Notes: generated by a model not told the origin, from the sequence alone. 7,572 nt of DNA from Nitrospirota bacterium (GCA_016208845.1 JACQXH010000075.1:1-7572); one strand, 5' to 3'. Positions 1 to 5,407 are shown, numbered from the stretch's first letter. Numbers and translations: made by a program.

Positions 1-42
1 AATCAGGGTTATAACACCGAGAGAATTATTGGAGGAAATAAA

Positions 43-279
43 ATGAGTGCATTGAGTTTAAGATTGCCTGATTCTATTCACAAGCATATCAAAGAGATTG
101 CGAACAAAGAAGGCGTATCGATCAATCAGTTTATATCTTCAGCAGTTGCTGAAAAAATATCAGCAATTCTTACTGAAGATTATTTGGGTCGAAGAGCACG
201 CAGAGCCAAAAAAGCGGACTCCAGGCAGATACTGGATAAGGTTCCAGACAGAAAACCTCTTCATGGAGACGAACTATAA
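43..279 (+). CDS. Ribbon-helix-helix (CopG/HicB-like) antitoxin-type protein
   Basis: This is a 78-residue protein, probably the DNA-binding antitoxin of a type II toxin-antitoxin pair. Residues 2-8 (SALSLRL) fit the beta strand of a ribbon-helix-helix fold. Residues 10-23 and 26-40 fit its two helices, joined by the typical turn and start of helix two, GVSINQFI at 24-31. The basic tail (RRARRAKK at 50-57, then KVPDRKP at 66-72) resembles the toxin-binding tail of HicB-family and CopG-like antitoxins, which bind their own promoter as dimers and neutralise a partner toxin. The start is backed by a GGAGG at 31-35, seven bases upstream. No toxin gene follows: after the TAA there is only a five-codon ORF and then an attC-like inverted repeat. 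A toxin upstream, outside the window, is possible. The fold call is fairly sure; the antitoxin role is inferred. Confidence 0.75.
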   Translation: MSALSLRLPDSIHKHIKEIANKEGVSINQFISSAVAEKISAILTEDYLGRRARRAKKADSRQILDKVPDRKPLHGDEL

Positions 280-291
280 ATGAACAAAAAT

Positions 292-421
292 GCCTAACAA
301 CTGCGTGCACTTGAACGAGGAGCATACGGAGCTTTTTCAGCAAGATTACGTTATGTGTTATGCAAATTGTCTTTCAGCACTTTATTACGATTTTGTGCTC
401 CTCGTCAGTGACGCTGGCGTT
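292..421. repeat. attC-like bulged inverted repeat
   Basis: The two arms at 296-324 and 396-421 pair over about 23 base pairs. Ten are perfect (315-324 with 396-405). Further in the same stem, single unpaired bases (G307, T311, A314) all lie on the 5' arm, and a small mismatch zone at 299-300/417-418 precedes an outer AAC/GTT pairing. The 5' end reads GCCTAAC (292-298), which fits the R'' box consensus RYYYAAC of integron attC sites. The expected partner box GTTRRRY is instead GTTCCAA (419-425), so only its GTT core fits. One-sided bulges, mismatched spacer and a length near 130 bp fit long attC sites; the poor R' box argues for a decayed site, a last-cassette junction or coincidence. It fills the gap between the antitoxin gene and the 3' end of dapA. 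Confidence 0.45.
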
Positions 422-432
422 CCAAAGTATCA

Positions 433-1311
433 TTATTTCTTTAATATCCCCTGTTCGGCCAGGGTCTTTCTGAGTTTCTCTTTATTGGCATCAGCCATAG
501 GGCAGAGGGGCATTCTGAACTCCTCTCTTATCTTACCCATCATGCTCAGGGCAGTCTTTGCAGGTATGGGATTTGTCTCTATGAACATCGCCTGGTTCAA
601 TGGCTCAAGTCCGAAGTGCAGTTTTCTTGCCTGTGCAAAATTCCCGTTCCCCCAGGCCCTGCACATTGCGGCGACATTGCGCGGAGAGACATTTGCAGAG
701 ACAGAAATGACGCCTTTCCCTCCAAGCGCCATCAGCGTAAGGGTAGTGAAGTCATCCCCGGACAGAACTTTAAACTTGTCCCCGCAGAGACGAATTACAT
801 CGCTTGCCTGTCTCATATCGCCGGTCGCCTCTTTTATCCCGACTATGTTCTTTATCCCGGCAAGCCTTGCAACTGTAGGAGGCAGCATGTTGACGCCGGT
901 CCTGCCCGGGACATTGTAAAGGATCTGCGGGATATTAACTGCCTCTGCCACAGCTTTATAGTGAAGATAAAGTCCTTCCTGCGTGGGCTTGTTATAGTAT
1001 GGAGCCACCAGCAGTACGGCATCTGCGCCAAGTTTTTTAGCCTTTTTCGTTATCATTATCGTCTCATCTGTTGAGTTAGAGCCTGTGCCTGCAACGACAG
1101 GGACCCTGCCTTTGACCGCTTTTACGGCCACTTCTATAACCTTATAGTGTTCATCATAATCAAGAGTGGCGGATTCACCTGTGGTGCCGCACGGCACTAT
1201 GCCGTCAGTGCCCTCAGCAATATGCCATTCGATCAGTTCCTTATAAGCCTTTTCATCAAACCTGCCATTCTTAAATGGTGTGACTATTGCGACGAATGAA
1301 CCTTTAAACAT
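433..1311 (-). CDS. dapA: 4-hydroxy-tetrahydrodipicolinate synthase (DapA)
   Basis: DapA condenses pyruvate with L-aspartate semialdehyde in the first committed step of the diaminopimelate/lysine pathway, in the cytoplasm, feeding lysine and peptidoglycan synthesis. At 292 residues it has the usual length and a single TIM-barrel (class I aldolase) domain. Key residues are present: the Schiff-base lysine K160 in GIKEATG, Y132 in LYNVPGRTG, R137, Y106 in PYYNKP, and T43/T44 in CGTTGE. The loop VISVSANVSP (201-210) is also typical. A strong AGGAGGG (complement of 1316-1322) sits four bases before the ATG. No other lysine gene is adjacent: the next gene past its stop lies on the opposite strand after the attC-like repeat, so any dapB must be elsewhere. 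Related N-acetylneuraminate lyases share the fold, but the motif set favours DapA. Confidence 0.96.
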   Translation of the reverse strand: MFKGSFVAIVTPFKNGRFDEKAYKELIEWHIAEGTDGIVPCGTTGESATLDYDEHYKVIEVAVKAVKGRVPVVAGTGSNSTDETIMITKKAKKLGADAVLLVAPYYNKPTQEGLYLHYKAVAEAVNIPQILYNVPGRTGVNMLPPTVARLAGIKNIVGIKEATGDMRQASDVIRLCGDKFKVLSGDDFTTLTLMALGGKGVISVSANVSPRNVAAMCRAWGNGNFAQARKLHFGLEPLNQAMFIETNPIPAKTALSMMGKIREEFRMPLCPMADANKEKLRKTLAEQGILKK

Positions 1312-1381
1312 AGTTCCCTCCTGTATTCACGGTTAAAATTTTATTATTTCTGGTTATTCCTAAAATCAGAGGCTATTAAAG

Positions 1382-1410
1382 AGTTTATTCAATTCCTGCA
1401 TTAAGGTCAA
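1382..1410 (-). promoter_or_regulatory. Candidate sigma70-type promoter of dapA
   Basis: On the minus strand TTGACC (complement of 1405-1410) matches five of six -35 consensus bases. Exactly 17 bases further, TAAACT (complement of 1382-1387) matches four of six -10 bases. The predicted transcript would begin near 1375 and have a leader of about 65 nt, too short for a lysine riboswitch. The spacing is good, but AT-rich intergenic DNA gives such matches by chance. Confidence 0.4.
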
Positions 1411-1417
1411 GTTAAAA

Positions 1418-1446
1418 TTGAAGTTCTTGATTACTTCATATACAAT
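1418..1446 (+). promoter_or_regulatory. Possible promoter for the tat operon
   Basis: TTGAAG (1418-1423) and TACAAT (1441-1446) are separated by 17 bases; they match four and five of six consensus bases. Transcription would start near 1453 and run through the double-hairpin repeat at 1517-1591 before tatA, giving a leader of about 200 nt. No better promoter was seen in 1592-1652, where TATATT at 1622-1627 has no convincing -35 partner. It lies back to back with the dapA promoter candidate. Confidence 0.3.
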
Positions 1447-1516
1447 TAAAACATATTTTTACCCAAATTAAAGGATTTATCTATAAATTGTGTGAAAATA
1501 TCATCACCTGAAAAGA

Positions 1517-1591
1517 GTCATTCATCCCGGCGCTTCGGGGCCGGGAATTCTTCTTCAGACAGTGGAAAGATTCCGGGCAAGCCGGAATGAC
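1517..1591. repeat. 75-bp double-hairpin palindromic repeat, copy 1
   Basis: The element is bounded by the inverted heptamers GTCATTC (1517-1523) and GAATGAC (1585-1591). It contains two hairpins. The first pairs TCCCGGC (1525-1531) with GCCGGGA (1540-1546) around a C(TTCG)G tetraloop at 1533-1538. The second pairs ATTCCGG (1570-1576) with CCGGAAT (1582-1588). The architecture and ends match the element at 5447-5518, so both belong to one dispersed family of REP- or MITE-like repeats. It carries no gene and lies between dapA and tatA/B. Confidence 0.8.
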
Positions 1592-1652
1592 AGAAAAAAG
1601 AATCGTTCAATTCAGATTTAATATATTTTGATAGAGAGGAAGATTTTCCAGA

Positions 1653-1979
1653 ATGTTTGATCTCGGGATACAGGAGCTCATAGTAATTTTTATTGTAGCT
1701 TTAATTGTTTTTGGACCTAAAAAACTGCCTGAGATCGGCAAAACTCTCGGCAAAGGGGTGCTTGAGCTGAAAAAGGCGCTGCGGGGATTTCAGGATTCAA
1801 TAAAAGAGTCGGAGATCTCGGAAGAACTAAAGGGTATAAGAACAGACATTACAAAGAACATTTTGTCTGAGCCTTCGATCAAAGAGGGGAAGAAGCCTGA
1901 GGCAGAGATCAAAACAGATATGGCAGGCCCTGGAGAAGACAAAACCGGGGATATAATTAAAGACGATGGCAGAAAATAA
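1653..1979 (+). CDS. Sec-independent protein translocase subunit TatA/TatB
   Basis: This is a membrane-anchored subunit of the twin-arginine translocase, which exports folded proteins carrying an RR signal peptide across the cytoplasmic membrane. Of its 108 residues, 6-20 form the single N-terminal membrane helix. The hinge FGPKKLPEIG (20-29) is followed by an amphipathic helix to about residue 47 and a charged, low-complexity tail. The opening MFDLGIQEL with Glu8 resembles TatB, whereas FGPKKLPE and the short length are usual in TatA, so the sequence does not settle which subunit it is. Many bacteria outside the Proteobacteria use one bifunctional TatA. A GAGAGGA (1634-1640) precedes the ATG by 12 bases. 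The gene end overlaps tatC by 14 bp, indicating co-transcription and probable translational coupling. Confidence 0.92.
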   Translation: MFDLGIQELIVIFIVALIVFGPKKLPEIGKTLGKGVLELKKALRGFQDSIKESEISEELKGIRTDITKNILSEPSIKEGKKPEAEIKTDMAGPGEDKTGDIIKDDGRK

Positions 1980-2739
1980 GCTACCATTTACAGAGCATCT
2001 TGACGAACTCAGGAAAAGGATCATTGTATCGGTAGTCGCCTTGCTTGTCAGCTTTGCAGCCTGCTTTTATTACTCCGAGAATATTTACAGCTTAATGCTG
2101 TTTCCATGGAACAACACACTTCTTTTTTCTTTTAAAATGCCTTTTATCGCTCTTGAGCCGGCAAAAAATCCGGACCTGTCCCTCTACTTTCAGGGTCTTG
2201 CAGAACCTATATGGATGCATTTGAAGATCTCACTTGTAGCCGCATTTATTATAAGTTCACCGGTCATATTCTACGAGGTATGGCGGTTTATCTCTCCGGG
2301 CCTTGTTTCGAAGGAGAAAAAATATGCCCTGCCGTTTGTACTGATTGCTGCCTTTCTTTTTTTGATTGGCGCTCTCTTCTGTTTTTTTCTTATGCTTCCT
2401 TTTGCTGTACAGTTTCTTCTCACATATAAGACAGAAAACCTTAAGCCGATAATTACTGTAGGAAACTACATGGATTTTTGCCTGAAATTGATACTCGCTT
2501 TTGGAGTTATCTTTGAATTGCCGGTTGTTCTGGTCTTTCTAACCAAAGCAGGGATCGTGACAACTGAATTCCTTGCAAAGAGCAGGAAATATTGGATCGT
2601 CCTGGCCTTTGTAATAGCAGGCATTGTAACTCCGACAGTCGATCTGTTTAACCAGACGCTAATGGCGCTGCCGATGATCGTCCTGTATGAAGCAGGCATC
2701 CTCGCCGCAAGGGTTCTTAAACGCAAAGAAAGCAATTAA
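1966..2739 (+). CDS. tatC: Sec-independent protein translocase TatC
   Basis: TatC is the multispanning receptor of the twin-arginine translocase that binds the RR signal peptide and recruits TatA/TatB. The 257-residue length is normal. The N-terminal cytoplasmic signature FTEHLDELRKR (8-18) is intact. The family motif SSPVIFYEVWRFISPGL (97-113) holds the conserved first-loop glutamate E104, and FELP (183-186) holds the second conserved acidic residue. TPTVDLFNQ...LPMIVLYE (222-242) is the typical C-terminal signature. Six membrane helices can be placed near 18-36, 83-102, 122-147, 166-191, 207-221 and 229-247. The ATG lies within the last codons of the upstream gene and has only a weak, distant GGGG (1947-1950), so coupling to upstream translation is likely. 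Its stop codon overlaps the left end of the palindromic repeat at 2738. Confidence 0.97.
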   Translation: MAENKLPFTEHLDELRKRIIVSVVALLVSFAACFYYSENIYSLMLFPWNNTLLFSFKMPFIALEPAKNPDLSLYFQGLAEPIWMHLKISLVAAFIISSPVIFYEVWRFISPGLVSKEKKYALPFVLIAAFLFLIGALFCFFLMLPFAVQFLLTYKTENLKPIITVGNYMDFCLKLILAFGVIFELPVVLVFLTKAGIVTTEFLAKSRKYWIVLAFVIAGIVTPTVDLFNQTLMALPMIVLYEAGILAARVLKRKESN

Positions 2740-2918
2740 CCACAGGGCCTGCCCGTCCACAGGATCCATTGGACCAGCAGGCAGGGACACTGAGGGAGAT
2801 AGAAGATGAGAAGTCGGGAGGTTAAGAAGATGGGAGAAAAAATAGTTTTTGTCTTTTCTCAGCTTTATAACTTCTTATCTTCTTAACTTTTTTATTAAAC
2901 TCAGTGTTCTCTGTGGTT
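2738..2918. repeat. Composite palindromic repeat behind tatC
   Basis: The outer ends AACCACAG (2738-2745) and CTGTGGTT (2911-2918) are perfect inverted copies. Further nested pairs occur in order: ACACTGAG (2787-2794) with CTCAGTGT (2900-2907), TTAAGAAGAT (2822-2831) with ATCTTCTTAA (2877-2886), and GAGAAAA (2834-2840) with TTTTCTC (2854-2860). The left arm is purine-rich and the right arm pyrimidine-rich, so the single strand could fold into one long hairpin. The left arm is split by a separate hairpin at 2748-2785. The A bases of the tatC TAA are the first bases of the element. It accounts for nearly all of the 216-bp gap and encodes nothing visible. The same arm sequences recur at 3688-3806. 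Confidence 0.8.
2748..2785. repeat. GC-rich hairpin nested in the left arm of the tatC-side repeat
   Basis: CCTGCC (2748-2753) pairs with GGCAGG (2780-2785), and GTCCA (2755-2759) with TGGAC (2770-2774), leaving a 10-base loop. Its GC content contrasts with the purine-rich AT-leaning arm around it. It interrupts the pairing of the host repeat between AACCACAG and ACACTGAG, which suggests that it inserted secondarily. As it starts nine bases after the tatC stop, it could also act in transcript termination or mRNA stabilisation, although no U-run follows. Confidence 0.65.
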
Positions 2919-2955
2919 TCCTGAAATGCTACTCAAGGAAGGAAGGTGAGCAGGC

Positions 2956-3237
2956 ATGATATCTCTTAGAGGGAAGAGTCTTACAGCCATTTCCAAGGAC
3001 ATTGCTGATGGATATGTTGTTGTTAATCCGCTATTCCTGAAGCCGCTTGATGAGGAGGCATTAAAGGGCCTGTATCAGCAGATCATGAAGGTTCATTCGG
3101 CCGTGAGAGGGGAAAAATTTCCATTCGGCGACGTTAATGCCATACGGCAGAGGAACATGAAGCTCCAGCGGCTTCATACATCTCTTATGATAATAAGGAC
3201 TTTTGCAAAAGACAGAGGGATCAAACAGCTCTATTAA
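2956..3237 (+). CDS. Conserved-looking hypothetical protein, 93 residues
   Basis: I do not recognise this family. The 93-residue product has no membrane segment, signal peptide or cysteine motif and is basic, especially in its C-terminal half. Residues 36-51 and 63-89 (RQRNMKLQRLHTSLMIIRTFAKDRGI within them) read as two amphipathic helices, and an N-terminal part with VVVNPLFLKPL (21-31) looks like a strand-turn segment. The gene is credible: a purine-rich GGAAGGTGAG (2941-2950) lies five bases before the ATG, the frame is clean, and codon use resembles its neighbours. It stands alone, after the repeat behind tatC, and converges on the zinc-ribbon gene 63 bp downstream. No function can be assigned. 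Confidence 0.7.
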   Translation: MISLRGKSLTAISKDIADGYVVVNPLFLKPLDEEALKGLYQQIMKVHSAVRGEKFPFGDVNAIRQRNMKLQRLHTSLMIIRTFAKDRGIKQLY

Positions 3238-3300
3238 AATGATCCATGCCCCATGATTCATGATGTATGATACTTTTTTATCCTGTATCGTATTACTTAT

Positions 3301-3546
3301 CTACTTTGTTATGGCGCCTGTTTTCAGCCTTTTGTATTTTTCTTCGCCTATGCATTCTTTGGCAAAGGCGCACCACTCTATACATGTCGGGCCCAGCATC
3401 CGCATATTCATCTTGCCGCAGTGTTTGCATTTCACCTCTGTTTCATCGCTCCATATCTCTATGGCTTTCTTACAATGACGGCATATGATGTCCTCAGGCT
3501 TCGGCTGTTTTATCTCATTGCTGCCGGGGCAGCTGTCCTTGAACAT
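3301..3546 (-). CDS. Small zinc-ribbon protein, conserved hypothetical
   Basis: The 81-residue protein has eight cysteines: C6, C22, C25, C40, C43, C55, C59 and C65. CRHC (22-25) and CKHCG (40-44) form a two-knuckle zinc ribbon enclosing EIWSDETEVK (30-39). A second cluster follows, PTCIEWCAFAKECIGEE (53-69), ending in a short basic tail. I recall similar short proteins opening with a CPG motif and ending with a C-x-x-WC-x-x-A-x-x-C-x-GEE block in anaerobic bacteria; their function is not established to my knowledge. The second cysteine cluster could bind another metal or assist the first. GAGGTG (complement of 3551-3556) sits four bases before the ATG. The 5' flank (3547-3632) is AT-rich and probably holds its promoter, but no clear boxes were seen. 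Confidence 0.8.
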   Translation of the reverse strand: MFKDSCPGSNEIKQPKPEDIICRHCKKAIEIWSDETEVKCKHCGKMNMRMLGPTCIEWCAFAKECIGEEKYKRLKTGAITK

Positions 3547-3632
3547 ATATCACCTCGCTGTTTGATTTGGTTATATTATTACATAAAATGAATTAATTGA
3601 GGTATGATTTGGGTCATAAACTTAGATACGGG

Positions 3633-3902
3633 ACTTAGCCACGGATCTTCGCGGATTGACACGGATTAATAAATCAGACAATAGAAACACAGAGACATAG
3701 AGTAAAATAATAAATGAGAAGTGAGAAATGAGAAATAAAAGACAAGAGATTTTTTACTTCCAATTTCTTATTTCCTATTTTTCATTTAGTTCTCTGTGTC
3801 TCTGTGCCTCTGTGGTAAAGCACTAATCCAGGCTTTTTTTCATCAGCTATTTTCTCTTGCCGACAGGCATATCTGTGTTCATCCGTGTTAATCCGTGGCT
3901 AA
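3633..3902. repeat. Large palindromic repeat upstream of selA, copy 1
   Basis: The 12-base ends TTAGCCACGGAT (3635-3646) and ATCCGTGGCTAA (3891-3902) are perfect inverted copies. Inner units such as ACACGGAT (3660-3667) recur inverted at 3881-3888 (ATCCGTGT). The first 33 bases (3633-3665) are repeated with one mismatch at 5353-5385, inside the selA 3' end. The body encloses a second repeat family (3688-3806) and a T-rich stretch, TTTTTTT at 3834-3840. No gene is visible. With the 86 bases before it and 50 after, it fills the 406-bp gap between the zinc-ribbon gene and selA. Confidence 0.8.
3688..3806. repeat. Purine/pyrimidine palindromic repeat nested in the selA upstream repeat
   Basis: CACAGAGACATAGAG (3688-3702) is complementary to CTCTGTGTCTCTGTG (3792-3806) with one G-T wobble. 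Inside, TAAATGA (3711-3717) pairs with TCATTTA (3782-3788), and GAAATAA (3732-3738) with TTATTTC (3768-3774). The left half is purine-rich (GAGAAGTGAGAAATGAGAAA), the right half pyrimidine-rich. The arms resemble those of 2738-2918, so this is a second member of that family, here embedded in a different repeat. Confidence 0.75.
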
Positions 3903-3952
3903 ATACTTTTTTTATGGAATAGTGAATTTACCTTGACCATATACTCCCCCGT

Positions 3953-5395
3953 ATGGTAGAAAAAACAATGCAGGATAAACAGAAAGACCTCTCAAACATA
4001 CCATCTGTTGATGAACTGCTCAAAGGCCCGAATGGAGAAAAGTGGCTTGGGGTTTATCAGAGAAGCGTGGTTGTCAGGGCGATAAGGGAGGTGCTTGATA
4101 TAAAGCGTAAGGATATATTAAGCGGTTCAAACACTGGCTTGTCTATCGATGCTATCTCGCACGATATTGAAAAGAAGATCGGAGAATTGAGCGCGTATAA
4201 GCTAAGGCCGCTGATAAATGCGACCGGGGTAGTGATCCATACAAACCTGGGACGTGCGATTCTTTCTGATAAGGCGATACAGAACATGATCCATACGGCA
4301 GGAAGCTATACAAATCTCGAATATGATATTCCCGGAGGCAAAAGGGGCAAGAGATATGCCCACATCAAAGACATACTCAGGGAATTAACAGGGGCAGAGG
4401 ATGCCCTTGTTGTCAACAACAATGCCGCCGCAGTGCTTGTTTGTCTCAATACGCTTGCAAAGGACCGGGAAGCTGTTGTTTCCCGCGGAGAGCTGGTTGA
4501 GATCGGAGGCTCATTCAGGATCCCTGAGGTGATGAAATCCAGCGGGGTCATATTGAAAGAGGTTGGCGCAACAAATAAGGCGCACCTCTCTGATTACAGG
4601 AATGCCTTAAGCGGAAGCACTGCGCTGCTTCTTAAAGTACATCAGAGCAATTACAAGATGATTGGTTTTACTGAGGAGGTATCACTGAAAGAACTGGTAA
4701 AATTAGGCAGAGAATTCAGGCTCCCGGTCATGGCAGACCTCGGTAGTGGCTGCATGATCGACCTCGAAAAATACGGCATACACGGCGAACCCACGGTCCA
4801 GAGCGTTGTCAGGGAAGGCGTGGACCTTGTGACATTCAGCGGAGATAAACTTCTTGGAGGCCCGCAGGCAGTGATAATTGCGGGCAAAGAGAAACTTATT
4901 CAGAAGATACAGAAAAACCCTTTCCTGAGGGCAGTAAGAGTGGACAAGCTCACGCTTGCGTCTCTTGAAGCGACCCTTATGTTATACCTTGACGAGGAGA
5001 AGGCGGTTAGCGAGATCCCGACCCTCAGAATGCTGACACAATCAAAAGCCGTGATAAAGAAAAGGGCGCAAAAGATCTCTGCGTCGTTAAAGAAGGATAT
5101 TTCAGGCAAGGCATCTATCGGGATCATTGAGGATCAATCAAGGGCAGGGGGAGGCTCTCTGCCTGAAACAGATTTCCCCACCTTTGCAGTATCGATCAAA
5201 CCTTCACAAATTTCTGTCAATGAATTGGAGAAAAGGCTGAGGCTCGGCAATGCCCCTGTAATCGCCCGGATAAAAGAAGACGCCCTGCTTATCGATGCCC
5301 GGACAGTGCAGGACAAGGAAATAATGGCGTTGGTGGATTGTATAAAAGCAGCACTTAGCCACGGATCTTCGCAGATTGACACGGAACCTGAATAA
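3953..5395 (+). CDS. selA: L-seryl-tRNA(Sec) selenium transferase (SelA)
   Basis: SelA is a PLP enzyme that converts seryl-tRNA(Sec) to selenocysteinyl-tRNA(Sec) with selenophosphate; the family forms a ring-shaped decamer in the cytoplasm. The 480-residue product covers the full family: an N-terminal tRNA-binding part (IPSVDELL at 16-23), LINATGVVIHTNLGRA (87-102), NNNAAAVL (155-162), SRGELVEIGGSFRIPEVM (177-194), KVHQSNY (228-234), DLGSGC (262-267) and the PLP-lysine motif FSGDKLLGGPQA with K299. The GNAPVIARI region (432-440) closes the C-terminal domain. Residues 468-478 and the TAA lie in a copy of the repeat found at 3633, so the tail after about residue 467 is probably not ancestral. 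No Shine-Dalgarno is visible before ATG 3953; ATG 3968 (Met6) is an alternative with no better site. selB, its usual neighbour, is absent from the window. Confidence 0.97.
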   Translation: MVEKTMQDKQKDLSNIPSVDELLKGPNGEKWLGVYQRSVVVRAIREVLDIKRKDILSGSNTGLSIDAISHDIEKKIGELSAYKLRPLINATGVVIHTNLGRAILSDKAIQNMIHTAGSYTNLEYDIPGGKRGKRYAHIKDILRELTGAEDALVVNNNAAAVLVCLNTLAKDREAVVSRGELVEIGGSFRIPEVMKSSGVILKEVGATNKAHLSDYRNALSGSTALLLKVHQSNYKMIGFTEEVSLKELVKLGREFRLPVMADLGSGCMIDLEKYGIHGEPTVQSVVREGVDLVTFSGDKLLGGPQAVIIAGKEKLIQKIQKNPFLRAVRVDKLTLASLEATLMLYLDEEKAVSEIPTLRMLTQSKAVIKKRAQKISASLKKDISGKASIGIIEDQSRAGGGSLPETDFPTFAVSIKPSQISVNELEKRLRLGNAPVIARIKEDALLIDARTVQDKEIMALVDCIKAALSHGSSQIDTEPE

Positions 5396-5407
5396 ATTTT
5401 ATGAACT

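Noticed and set aside
290..919. A 209-codon forward open frame over the attC-like repeat and the dapA 3' half
   Set aside because: It is mostly antisense to dapA, whose catalytic motifs are all intact, and it has no convincing ribosome site or recognisable motif.
1312..1381. Lysine riboswitch in the dapA leader
   Set aside because: The predicted leader is about 65 nt, far shorter than a lysine riboswitch, and no multi-helix junction pattern was seen.
1517..1591. A CRISPR array
   Set aside because: Only one unit is present here; there are no regularly spaced identical repeats with unique spacers and no cas gene.
2740..2955. A small gene or RNA between tatC and the 93-residue gene
   Set aside because: The gap is explained by the composite palindrome; no frame with a ribosome site was found.
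3250..3280. Terminator after the 93-residue gene (CATGATTCATG before TTTTTT)
   Set aside because: The palindrome has a one-base centre and is AT-rich, so it would not make a stable terminator hairpin; it looks like a short simple repeat.
3953..5395. An in-frame UGA selenocysteine codon in a window gene
   Set aside because: The genes checked (antitoxin, 93-residue protein, zinc-ribbon protein, DapA, SelA) end in TAA or TAG, and no TGA with a conserved extension was seen.
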